Shown here one piece after another: positions 15,850 through 23,227 of a stretch of 28,176 nt of DNA (the stretch's first letter is position 1; each line of letters opens with the position of its first letter). The position numbers and the translations under genes were made by a program. The stretch comes from an uncultured Veillonella sp. (GTDB lineage: Bacteria; Bacillota; Negativicutes; Veillonellales; Veillonellaceae), in the NCBI RefSeq assembly GCF_938010505.1, contig NZ_CALLVP010000116.1:1-28176 (forward strand). The letters are read 5' to 3'. The notes beneath the pieces were generated by a model. The model was not told the origin of the DNA. It did no database searches and saw only the letters and a program-made list of their open reading frames with translations.

Positions 15850-15881
15850 ATACCCAATATTTTAGAAAGGAGCAACCAAAG

Positions 15882-15971
15882 ATGACTAACCAAATTAGCC
15901 TCGCAACAAAACAATATTTTTATTGGTTCTTTATCCAACGTACGGGTAAGGAACTATTTGTGATGCGCTAA
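15882..15971 (+). CDS. Aromatic-amino-acid leader peptide (attenuation control)
   Basis: A 29-codon frame with ATG preceded by GAAAGGAG. Residues 12-17 read YFYWFF, encoded at 15915-15932, so six aromatic codons in a row cover Tyr, Phe and Trp. One more Phe lies near the end (residue 26). The peptide has no other apparent role. It sits directly between a promoter and a terminator ahead of the DAHP synthase gene. The expected function is for translation speed over the aromatic run to report the supply of charged Phe, Tyr and Trp tRNAs. It is too short for standard gene callers. Composition, position and downstream structures together make this call strong; the mechanism itself is inference. 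Confidence 0.88.
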   Translation: MTNQISLATKQYFYWFFIQRTGKELFVMR

Positions 15972-16024
15972 TTAAGGATTTTTCAATATTAGTTGCTCAC
16001 AGAATAGTTAAAGGGCTACCCGTA
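15926..16024 (+). promoter_or_regulatory. Antitermination and pause helices of the aroF attenuator
   Basis: Region 1 (GTTCTTTA, 15926-15933, inside the Trp-Phe-Phe codons) pairs with TAAGGAAC (15947-15954), 8 bp with one G-U: a 1:2 hairpin. The loop and start of that hairpin hold TACGGGTA (15941-15948), which is perfectly complementary to TACCCGTA (16017-16024), the 5' arm of the terminator. A ribosome stalled on the aromatic codons would mask region 1 and free region 2 to capture region 3, preventing termination. Confidence 0.75.
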
Positions 16025-16050
16025 TTAGCTTACGGGTAGCCCTTTTTTGT
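16011..16050 (+). terminator. Attenuator terminator before aroF
   Basis: A perfect 14-bp stem, AAGGGCTACCCGTA (16011-16024) / TACGGGTAGCCCTT (16031-16044), has a 6-nt loop and a run of six T (16043-16048). It lies 40 bp after the leader-peptide stop and 56 bp before the aroF start. Confidence 0.93.
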
Positions 16051-16105
16051 TTGCTATCCGTATGGTAAGCCCTACTATTCACTGTAGTTACAAGGAGGAA
16101 TTATC

Positions 16106-17119
16106 ATGATTATTACATTGAAACAAAACGCAGCAGCGGAAGAAGTATCCCGTTTACGCGGTGAATTAGAGGCTCAAGGATTCGTTATCCATCCAGTAGA
16201 AGGTACTCGATACAATATTCTAGGACTTATCGGTGATACTGCATCTCTTGATGCCCGTCAAATCGAGTCTCTAGATTTCGTAGATAAAGTAACTCGCATT
16301 CAAGAGCCATACAAAAAAGCAAACCGCAAATTCCATCCAGATGATTCTGTAATTAATGTTGGGGGTGTCCTCATCGGCGGTGGTCACTTCGCAGTAATGG
16401 CCGGTCCTTGCTCCGTGGAAACACCTGAACAAGTATTAGCCACTGCTAAAGCATGTAAAGAAGCTGGTGCTACAATCCTTCGTGGCGGCGCTTTCAAACC
16501 TCGTACATCCCCATACTCCTTCCAAGGCATGGGCCCAGAAGGCTTAGAACTATTAGAGCTTGCTAAAAAAGAAACAGGTCTTCCTATCGTATCGGAAGTA
16601 ATGGATATCTCCCAATTACAATACTTTGATAATGTAGATATGCTTCAAATCGGTGCTCGCAACATGCAAAACTTCACGCTTTTAAAAGAGGTCGGCAAAT
16701 TAAATAAACCAGTTCTTTTAAAACGTGGTTTATCTGCAACATACGAAGAATGGTTGATGGCTGCTGAGTACATCATGTCCGAAGGCAATGAACAAATTGT
16801 ATTATGCGAACGGGGTATCCGCACATTCGAAACTAAAACTCGCAATACCTTAGATGTAACAGCAATTCCTATGATGCATGAATTATCTCACTTGCCAATT
16901 ATCATGGACCCTAGCCACGCAGCAGGTATGAGCCGCATGGTTCGTCCGCTTTCACTTGCATCCGTAGGCGGCGGTGCAGACGGCCTTATGATTGAAGTTC
17001 ACAACGATCCAGCCAAAGCATTGTGCGACGGTCCGCAAGCATTACGTCCAGACCAATTCACTAGCCTTATGAAAGAAATTAACGCGTTACGCCAAGCATT
17101 GGTAGAATGCACTAAATAA
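16106..17119 (+). CDS. aroF: 3-deoxy-7-phosphoheptulonate (DAHP) synthase, type I-beta
   Basis: A 337-residue enzyme joining phosphoenolpyruvate and erythrose 4-phosphate, the committed first step of the shikimate pathway. Residues 1-70 are a ferredoxin-like/ACT-like regulatory domain of the Thermotoga/Bacillus type, often the site of Tyr or Phe feedback. The TIM barrel follows with AGPCSVE (metal-binding Cys), GGAFKPRTSPYSFQG (PEP/E4P binding), LLKRG, and HLPIIMDPSHAAG plus IEVH (metal ligands). The start has AAGGAGG. It is the first full gene after the aromatic leader-peptide attenuator, so it appears to be controlled both by charged tRNA supply and, by family, allosterically. A hairpin separates it from aroB. 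Confidence 0.96.
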   Translation: MIITLKQNAAAEEVSRLRGELEAQGFVIHPVEGTRYNILGLIGDTASLDARQIESLDFVDKVTRIQEPYKKANRKFHPDDSVINVGGVLIGGGHFAVMAGPCSVETPEQVLATAKACKEAGATILRGGAFKPRTSPYSFQGMGPEGLELLELAKKETGLPIVSEVMDISQLQYFDNVDMLQIGARNMQNFTLLKEVGKLNKPVLLKRGLSATYEEWLMAAEYIMSEGNEQIVLCERGIRTFETKTRNTLDVTAIPMMHELSHLPIIMDPSHAAGMSRMVRPLSLASVGGGADGLMIEVHNDPAKALCDGPQALRPDQFTSLMKEINALRQALVECTK

Positions 17120-17135
17120 TCTTACATATCACACA

Positions 17136-17177
17136 AATAAGCTAGTATCCGTTATAATAGATACTAGCTTATTCTTT
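17136..17177 (+). terminator. Terminator-like hairpin between aroF and aroB
   Basis: A perfect 14-bp stem, AATAAGCTAGTATC (17136-17149) / GATACTAGCTTATT (17160-17173), has a 10-nt loop and is followed only by CTTTT. The stem is AT-rich and the T-run short, so it is probably a partial terminator or an mRNA 3'-end stabiliser that lowers aroB-distal expression relative to aroF. Confidence 0.6.
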
Positions 17178-17193
17178 TAAGAAAGGAACCGTT

Positions 17194-18246
17194 ATGACTC
17201 GCATCCATATTAACGCGTCTACACCGTATGATGTTGTCATCGAAGAAGGCGCTTTACAACGCATCACCGATTATATTAAACCATTAAAACCAAATTGCCG
17301 TGTTATCATCGTCAGCGATAGCAACGTGGCGCCTCACTATTTGGACTCTGTGAAAGCTAATATGGAACATGCGGGTTATGCTGTTTGTGATTATGTTTTC
17401 CCTGCTGGTGAAAGCTCCAAAAATGCTCATCAAATCATCGATTTAGTAGAATACATGGCTGCCCAATCATTGACTCGCAAAGACTTGCTCATCGCCCTTG
17501 GCGGCGGTGTTGTAGGCGATATGGCGGGCTTTGCGGCAGCGACCTATTTACGTGGTATCGACTATGTTCAGGTTCCTACATCTCTATTAGCCGCAGTAGA
17601 CTCGTCTGTAGGTGGTAAAACGGCGGTCAATCTCGAAGCCGGCAAAAACCTATGGGGCGCTTTCAAACAACCTATCCTTGTCCTCTGTGATCCAGCTACA
17701 CTCAATACATTACCTAAAATAGAATGGATTAATGGATGCGGTGAAATTATCAAATACGGTTTCCTCGACGTACCGGGTTTACTCACTCAACTCGAGAATA
17801 GACCACTAATTAAACATCGCAGTAGCGTAAGTGGCGTCATTGCGCGCTGCGTACAAGCAAAAGCGGATATCGTAGAACAAGACGAACGCGAGTCTGGCGT
17901 ACGTGCCCTCCTAAACCTCGGTCATACCTTTGGTCATGGCATCGAAAAAGCGAGTCATTTCGAGGTGCATCACGGTTATGCCGTTTCTATTGGCATGGTG
18001 CTCATGGCACAAGGTGCAGTCAAACATGGAGAATTAAATGCGGAGGCTTTAGAGAAATTAAAGAGCCTCATCAAAGCACACGATTTGCCAACCACAACAA
18101 CGATAAGCAAAGAAGAGATTCTAGCTGCCGCTAAGCACGACAAAAAAAGCGAAGGAGCAACCATTAAAATCGTAGTACCTACTAGCTATGGTCACAGCGA
18201 ACTCAAGGTAGTAACGCACGAGGAACTTGCTACCTATTTAGATTAA
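17194..18246 (+). CDS. aroB: 3-dehydroquinate synthase
   Basis: A 350-residue NAD- and metal-dependent enzyme that cyclises DAHP to 3-dehydroquinate, step two of the pathway. Recognisable features are the N-terminal nucleotide domain with PAGESSKN, LIALGGGVVGDMAGFAAATYLRGIDY..VPTSLLA.VDSSVGGKT, the metal-binding block NLGHTFGHGIEK, and HGYAVSIGMV. All metal and substrate residues I can place are intact. The ribosome binding site AAAGGA lies just after the upstream hairpin. The stop codon overlaps the ribosome binding site of aroA, so the two are tightly coupled. Confidence 0.96.
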   Translation: MTRIHINASTPYDVVIEEGALQRITDYIKPLKPNCRVIIVSDSNVAPHYLDSVKANMEHAGYAVCDYVFPAGESSKNAHQIIDLVEYMAAQSLTRKDLLIALGGGVVGDMAGFAAATYLRGIDYVQVPTSLLAAVDSSVGGKTAVNLEAGKNLWGAFKQPILVLCDPATLNTLPKIEWINGCGEIIKYGFLDVPGLLTQLENRPLIKHRSSVSGVIARCVQAKADIVEQDERESGVRALLNLGHTFGHGIEKASHFEVHHGYAVSIGMVLMAQGAVKHGELNAEALEKLKSLIKAHDLPTTTTISKEEILAAAKHDKKSEGATIKIVVPTSYGHSELKVVTHEELATYLD

Positions 18247-18256
18247 GGAGATTTAT

Positions 18257-19525
18257 ATGCATTCTGTAACGAACGCCATTCCTACGGGGACTATCGCGTC
18301 CATCCCTGCAAAGGCTCATGCGCACCGTGCGCTGATTTGCGCAGCTCTCGCAAACTCGTCATCTACCATCCTACTGAGCCGCACCTCTAAAGACATCGAT
18401 GCAACTATGGACTCCTTACGAGGCTTAGGAGCACATATTGTGTATGAAAATAAAGTTGTCACTGTTACACCTGGCCCTGTACCCACAAAGGGCAATGTAG
18501 TACCGCACGAATCAGGAACTACATTACGCCTCTTATTGCCTGTGGCGGCCTCTATTTGTAATGAGGTAGCTGTGGAGGCGAAAGGTCGCTTACCAGATCG
18601 TCCTTTAGAGCCCATGCTCGGTGAAATGAAAGCTCACGGCGTAACATTCTCCCAAAATAAACCACCATTCACCATGACAGGTCGTCTCCAAGGTGGAGAG
18701 TTCGGTATGGTTGGCGATGTGAGTAGCCAATTTTTCTCTGGATTATTATTAGCAGCTCCACAATGTGGAGGCGCTACAATTACATCTACTACGCCACTTC
18801 AATCTAGCGACTATGTAACATTGACGACTACGACGATGGCAGACTTTGGCGTAACCGTTGACCATACACCTGCACGTGGCACAGTACAAGAATCCTTTAC
18901 GGTAGCTGCTAATGCTACTTTTAAAGGTCAAAGTAATTACCAAATCGAAGGCGATTGGTCCAATACAGCGATTTGGATGGTCGCTACCGCTATGACAGGC
19001 AAACCTATTACAATTACGGGTATGAACAAGAATTCTGTACAAGCTGACCGCCGCATCATACAAGTTATGATTGATGCCGGTTGTGATGTGGTATGGAATG
19101 GCATGAACGTAACCATTACAGGCCGTGCAGTAAAACCAATCCATGCCGACCTCAAACAAATGCCCGATATGTTGCCAGTTATGGCAGCCCTCGCTTGCTC
19201 TATCCAAGGTGAAAGCTCCTTTGTTAATGGTGCGCGCCTACGGTTAAAAGAATCCGATCGCCTCGAAGCCGTTGCTAATCTCGTCAGAGATTTAGGAGGC
19301 ACGATTCGCGAAGATGGTGATGACCTATATATCATCGGTAGTGGTATACTAAAAGGAGGACAAGGTGATTGTGTTAACGACCATCGCCTCGTTATGGCAG
19401 GTACATTGATGGCTCTCATCAGTGAAAATCCTGTGATATTAAAAGATAGCGAAGCTATCACAAAATCCTATCCAAACTTCTTTGAGGACTGGAACATGTT
19501 AGGTGGCAATGCACAGCAAGTATAG
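18257..19525 (+). CDS. aroA: 3-phosphoshikimate 1-carboxyvinyltransferase (EPSP synthase)
   Basis: A 422-residue two-domain enzyme that adds the enolpyruvyl group of PEP to shikimate 3-phosphate (step six). Conserved blocks are ESGTTLRLLLP (PEP site), GRLPDRPLEP, GDVSSQFFSGLLLAAP (S3P-binding Ser-Ser-Gln), DMLPVMAALA (catalytic Asp), RLKESDR, NDHRLVMAG and ITKSYPNFFEDW. The first active-site motif is unusual: PAKAHAHRALI in place of the common P(G)SKS..(N/H)RAL. The lysine and arginine are retained, but the serine after the lysine is alanine. Ten bases separate it from aroB, and GGAG sits within the aroB stop region. The ESGTT block resembles Clostridia-type enzymes. Confidence 0.95.
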   Translation: MHSVTNAIPTGTIASIPAKAHAHRALICAALANSSSTILLSRTSKDIDATMDSLRGLGAHIVYENKVVTVTPGPVPTKGNVVPHESGTTLRLLLPVAASICNEVAVEAKGRLPDRPLEPMLGEMKAHGVTFSQNKPPFTMTGRLQGGEFGMVGDVSSQFFSGLLLAAPQCGGATITSTTPLQSSDYVTLTTTTMADFGVTVDHTPARGTVQESFTVAANATFKGQSNYQIEGDWSNTAIWMVATAMTGKPITITGMNKNSVQADRRIIQVMIDAGCDVVWNGMNVTITGRAVKPIHADLKQMPDMLPVMAALACSIQGESSFVNGARLRLKESDRLEAVANLVRDLGGTIREDGDDLYIIGSGILKGGQGDCVNDHRLVMAGTLMALISENPVILKDSEAITKSYPNFFEDWNMLGGNAQQV

Positions 19526-19599
19526 CGTCCTAGTCACAGCTAATGCGTTTCAATAGATAAGAATACTAGTCATACATACTATAAGTAGGAGTTAATATA

Positions 19600-20694
19600 A
19601 TGGCATCTAATTTCGGTAAAACTATACAAGTAGCTACCTTTGGCGCGTCTCATGGGTACGCCATCGGTGGTATCGTGGAAGGCCTCCCTTGTGGATATTC
19701 CATCGACATCGACGAGCTACAAGCCTTCTTAAAGCGCCGTGCGCCAGGTCAAAACCAATTACAAACGCAACGTAAAGAAGCCGATATACCTGAATTCTTA
19801 TCAGGTATGGTAGATGGCATGCTCAGTGGATCTCCATTAGCATTTATGATTCGCAATACATCGCAGCACTCCGGTGATTACAATAACTTGCGCGACATTC
19901 CTCGCCCATCTCATGCGGACTTTACGGCTCGCATGCGCTATGGTGACAAGGTAGATATGCGCGGTGGCGGCCACTTCTCGGCACGTCTTACAGCACCTCT
20001 TTGCGTAGCTGGTGGCATTGCACTACAGTTGTTGCGTGAAAAAGGTATCGAAATTCACGGCCATTTAAAACAAGTTGGTACAATCCAAGATACTCCTATC
20101 GATATGGTTCATCCAGATATGAAAGCACTTCGTGAAATTGCTACAGAACCAATTGCTATGCTCGATGCATACAAGCGCTCTGAAGTAGAAAACTTGGTCA
20201 TGAAACTAAAACAAGACGGCGACTCTACCGGTGGTATCGTTGAGGTTGTGGCTACAGGTCTACCAATCGGTCTTGGTAATCCAAACTTTGATGGCATCGA
20301 GAACCGATTAGCTCGCGTGATCTTTGGCGTACCTGCCATCAAAGGCGTGTCTTTTGGGGGTGGCTTCGACATGTGTTCTCGCCTTGGATCAGAAGTGAAC
20401 GATGCTTTCACCATGGACGGCGATATAATCACAACAACTACCAATAATAGCGGTGGCATTCAAGGCGGTATCACCAACGGCTTGCCCCTCATTATGCAAG
20501 TGGGCATCAAGCCTACTCCATCCATTTATAAGGAACAACATTCTGTGTCTCTTTCACAAAAAGAGGACACATTACTCACCATTAAAGGTCGTCACGACCC
20601 ATGTGTAGCGCTTCGTGCTGTACCTGTTATCGAAGCTGTTACGGCCCTTGTCATTCTTGATTTCTTAGGAGATATTGACCATGAACTTAGATGA
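19600..20694 (+). CDS. aroC: Chorismate synthase
   Basis: A 364-residue FMN-dependent lyase that makes chorismate from EPSP, the last shared step. Supporting motifs are the N-terminal FGASHG (commonly GESHG, with the catalytic His kept), RRAPGQNQL.T.R.E.D, RPSHADFTARMRYG, DMRGGGHFSARLT (commonly RGGGRSSARET), GGIQGGITNGLPL, and the C-terminal signature RHDPCVALRAVPVIEA. The variants look like those of the Clostridia-type branch rather than damage. The ribosome binding site is TAGGAG. Its 3' end overlaps the start of pheA by 14 bp, which suggests translational coupling. Confidence 0.96.
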   Translation: MASNFGKTIQVATFGASHGYAIGGIVEGLPCGYSIDIDELQAFLKRRAPGQNQLQTQRKEADIPEFLSGMVDGMLSGSPLAFMIRNTSQHSGDYNNLRDIPRPSHADFTARMRYGDKVDMRGGGHFSARLTAPLCVAGGIALQLLREKGIEIHGHLKQVGTIQDTPIDMVHPDMKALREIATEPIAMLDAYKRSEVENLVMKLKQDGDSTGGIVEVVATGLPIGLGNPNFDGIENRLARVIFGVPAIKGVSFGGGFDMCSRLGSEVNDAFTMDGDIITTTTNNSGGIQGGITNGLPLIMQVGIKPTPSIYKEQHSVSLSQKEDTLLTIKGRHDPCVALRAVPVIEAVTALVILDFLGDIDHELR

Positions 20695-21820
20695 AGTACG
20701 CGTTAAGATTAACGATATAAACGACCAAATGCTCGCCCTCTTCAAAGAGCGCATGGAACTCTCCAAGGACGTAGCGGCTGCAAAAAAGGAAATGAATAAG
20801 GCCATTTACGATGCCAAACGCGAGCGCGACATTCTCGACAAGGTAACAAAAGATGCAGGTCCGGACCTCGATCTATATGCACGTCGCTTTTTTGAAGCAT
20901 TATTTAGCTTGAGTCGTACATACCAATCTGAGCAACTATTCCAAGACAATGAATTTACTTTGAAAATGAAAAAAGCCATTGACCAATCCCCTACTTTGCC
21001 ACCTCAACGGGGCAGTGTAGCTTGCGCCGGTGTATTCGGCAGCAACGCTCAAATGGCGTGTGATAAATTATTACCCCTCAGCCAAATCCATTATGTAACG
21101 GGTTTCCGTGCCGTATTCGATGCCGTAGAGTCAGGCGAATGTCAATTCGGTGTATTGCCTATTGAAAACAGCTCCAATGGTTCTGTAAAAGAAGTATATG
21201 ACCTCTTAGAAGAGCGCAAATGCTATATCGTTCGTGGCACGCGCCTTTGGATTTCTCATGACTTGCTCGTAAAAAAAGGCACTAAACTAGAAGATATCCA
21301 TACCATAATTTCCCACCCTCAAGCGTTGGGCCAATGCAGTCACTTCCTAGATAAGTTAGAAGGCGTAGAATTACGCTCCTATGACAACACGGCTCGAGCT
21401 GCACAGCTCGTTGCGGCTAGTGATGACCCAGGGGTGGCAGCTATCGCTGCACCTCAATGTGCAGACCTATATAATTTGTCTCCATTGTTGAGAAACATCC
21501 AAAATAGCGACAACAACTATACGCGCTTTATCTGTATTAGTAAGGACTTCCACGTATACCCAGGAGCTAATAAAATCTCAGTAGTAACCACAGCAAGCCA
21601 TGCTCCAGGAGGCCTTGGTACATTGCTCACCAAATTTGCTAACATCGGTGTGAACCTTACAAAACTTGAGTCCCGCCCTATCGTAGGACATAACTTTGAA
21701 TTCTTGTTCTACCTTGATTTGGAAGCATCCTTAGCAGATCCAAAAGTACTCTCCGTCTTGGCAGAGCTCCACGCATCGCAAGATAAATTCCGCTTGCTCG
21801 GTAATTATCCTGAAAATTAA
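20681..21820 (+). CDS. pheA: Bifunctional chorismate mutase / prephenate dehydratase (P-protein)
   Basis: A 379-residue enzyme converting chorismate through prephenate to phenylpyruvate, the precursor of phenylalanine. Three domains are visible. The AroQ-type chorismate mutase spans about residues 1-85 (LDEVR..IN..N.QML.LF..R, YDAKRERDIL). Prephenate dehydratase spans about 105-290 (LPIENSSNGSV, SHPQALGQCS, and the NNYTRF catalytic Thr-Arg-Phe). A C-terminal ACT domain contains GGLGTLL and LTKLESRP, the Phe-binding ESRP motif, so feedback inhibition by phenylalanine is expected. The ATG at 20681 is chosen over TTG at 20675 because AGGAG then has 9-nt rather than 3-nt spacing. It overlaps the end of aroC. 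Confidence 0.95.
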   Translation: MNLDEVRVKINDINDQMLALFKERMELSKDVAAAKKEMNKAIYDAKRERDILDKVTKDAGPDLDLYARRFFEALFSLSRTYQSEQLFQDNEFTLKMKKAIDQSPTLPPQRGSVACAGVFGSNAQMACDKLLPLSQIHYVTGFRAVFDAVESGECQFGVLPIENSSNGSVKEVYDLLEERKCYIVRGTRLWISHDLLVKKGTKLEDIHTIISHPQALGQCSHFLDKLEGVELRSYDNTARAAQLVAASDDPGVAAIAAPQCADLYNLSPLLRNIQNSDNNYTRFICISKDFHVYPGANKISVVTTASHAPGGLGTLLTKFANIGVNLTKLESRPIVGHNFEFLFYLDLEASLADPKVLSVLAELHASQDKFRLLGNYPEN

Positions 21821-21886
21821 TATTTTCCTCTGTGGTAGTGCTTATTAATGACATATATAGTACAATGGATATAGTTTTAAAACTCC

Positions 21887-21922
21887 AATGGCTAATAGGT
21901 GACAGCCTATTAGCCATTTTGT
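21887..21922 (+). terminator. Terminator-like hairpin between pheA and aroE-aroK
   Basis: A perfect 13-bp stem, AATGGCTAATAGG (21887-21899) / CCTATTAGCCATT (21906-21918), has a 6-nt loop and is followed by TTGTGT. The T-run is weak, so partial termination or 3'-end protection is more likely than a full stop. The aroE-aroK ribosome binding site follows 17 bp later. Confidence 0.55.
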
Positions 21923-21944
21923 GTATATTGACCTAGGAGGTCCT

Positions 21945-23180
21945 ATGAAATTTGGTTTACTTGGCCGTACGTTGGGCCACAGCTTTTCCCCACGCATCCA
22001 CAATGCTTTGGGAAATACTAATTATGAATTATTTGAACGAGAACCGAGCCAACTGCAAGAGTTCTTCGCAAATCCAGAATTACAAGGTATTAATATTACC
22101 TTCCCTTACAAGGTTAATGCCCTTGAAGCCTGCGATGTAGTTAACCCTCGTGCGGAACGCATTGGCTGTGTAAACACGATGGTCCGTAAAGACGGCAAAT
22201 GGCATGGTTACAATACAGACTACGATGGATTTGTATTCACTCTAAAACATGCTAGTATCGATGTATCCGGTAAGGAATGCATCATCCTTGGCGATGGCGC
22301 ATCTTCTGCTACCGTTCACGTGGCTCTTGAAGATCTAGGTGCTAAGAGCATCACGCATCTATCCCGTAAAACAGCTCCGCTCTATACCGATGCACCTAAT
22401 TACTACGAAACAACGCAGATTATCATTAACTGCACTCCTATCGGGATGTATCCGCATAATCCGGCTAGCCTGATAGATATTATGCAATTTTCCAAATTAG
22501 AAGGCGTTGTAGATCTCATCTACAATCCTCGCCGTACCGTTTTGCTTTTACAAGCAGAAATGATGGATATTCCGCACTGTGATGGTCTCCCTTTCCTCGT
22601 GGCACAAGGCGTTGAGGCGGCTAATCATTTCCAAGGTGAAAGCTTTGGCACCAAGGAAACCGAGCAAATCTTACGAGATATGCGCCGTGAAAAGGAAAAT
22701 ATCATCCTCATCGGTATGCCTGGGGTTGGGAAAACAACAGTAGGCAAGGCAATCGGCAAAGAGATGGGCCGTACTTGTATTGATGTCGATCAAGAGCTAG
22801 AAAAAGAAATCGGTAATATCTCCACATATATTACGGAACAAGGGGAAGCTGCGTTCCGTGAAAAAGAAGCGGATATGATTGCAAAATTAGGCACAGAAAC
22901 TGGCCTTGTCATCTCCACTGGTGGCGGCTGTGTAACAGTACCTAAAAACTATGCACATCTACGCCAAAATGGTCGTATTTACCAATTAACGCAACCTGTA
23001 GAAAAACTATCTACTTCAGGTCGTGTCCTATCTGGTGGCGGCATAGAACGTTTACGTGAACTCGAAGAAACTCGCACTCCAATGTATGAAAGCTTTGCAC
23101 AATGCATCGTAGAACATAATCGTAATGCACCAGAAACAGTGGCAGCTATACTAGAAGACTTCGAAGCAAACTTATTATAA
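21945..23180 (+). CDS. aroE-aroK: Fused shikimate dehydrogenase / shikimate kinase
   Basis: A 411-residue fusion catalysing two successive steps, 3-dehydroshikimate to shikimate to shikimate 3-phosphate. The AroE half (about 1-240) has GHSFSPRIHN (substrate serines), ITFPYK (catalytic Lys), GCVNTM, GYNTDYDGF (catalytic Asp), GDGASSATV as dinucleotide loop, and LVAQGVEAANHF. The AroK half (about 252-411) has the Walker A GMPGVGKTT, DVDQELE, GEAAFREKE (substrate Arg), STGGG, and a lid-like segment ending ETRTPMYE. A short charged linker (RDMRREKEN) joins them. The start at 21945 is chosen because TAGGAGGT lies just upstream; an in-frame start at 21921 lacks this. A bidirectional terminator follows. 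Confidence 0.95.
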   Translation: MKFGLLGRTLGHSFSPRIHNALGNTNYELFEREPSQLQEFFANPELQGINITFPYKVNALEACDVVNPRAERIGCVNTMVRKDGKWHGYNTDYDGFVFTLKHASIDVSGKECIILGDGASSATVHVALEDLGAKSITHLSRKTAPLYTDAPNYYETTQIIINCTPIGMYPHNPASLIDIMQFSKLEGVVDLIYNPRRTVLLLQAEMMDIPHCDGLPFLVAQGVEAANHFQGESFGTKETEQILRDMRREKENIILIGMPGVGKTTVGKAIGKEMGRTCIDVDQELEKEIGNISTYITEQGEAAFREKEADMIAKLGTETGLVISTGGGCVTVPKNYAHLRQNGRIYQLTQPVEKLSTSGRVLSGGGIERLRELEETRTPMYESFAQCIVEHNRNAPETVAAILEDFEANLL

Positions 23181-23199
23181 GAAATTAATTTAAAATATT

Positions 23200-23227
23200 A
23201 AAAAAGTCGGCTCTCGCCGACTTTTTT
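23200..23227. terminator. Bidirectional terminator between aroE-aroK and aroD
   Basis: Stem AAAAAGTCGGC/GCCGACTTTTT with a TCTC loop has T-runs on both strands. It serves the convergent genes on either side; its last bases overlap the aroD stop codon. Confidence 0.92.

Noticed and set aside
20675..20680. TTG start for pheA
   Set aside because: AGGAG would be only 3 nt away; the ATG at 20681 has proper spacing.
21848..21874. Eight-codon frame with Tyr and Trp before the hairpin upstream of aroE-aroK, considered as a second leader peptide
   Set aside because: No ribosome binding site, only two aromatic codons, and no alternative antiterminator pairing found.
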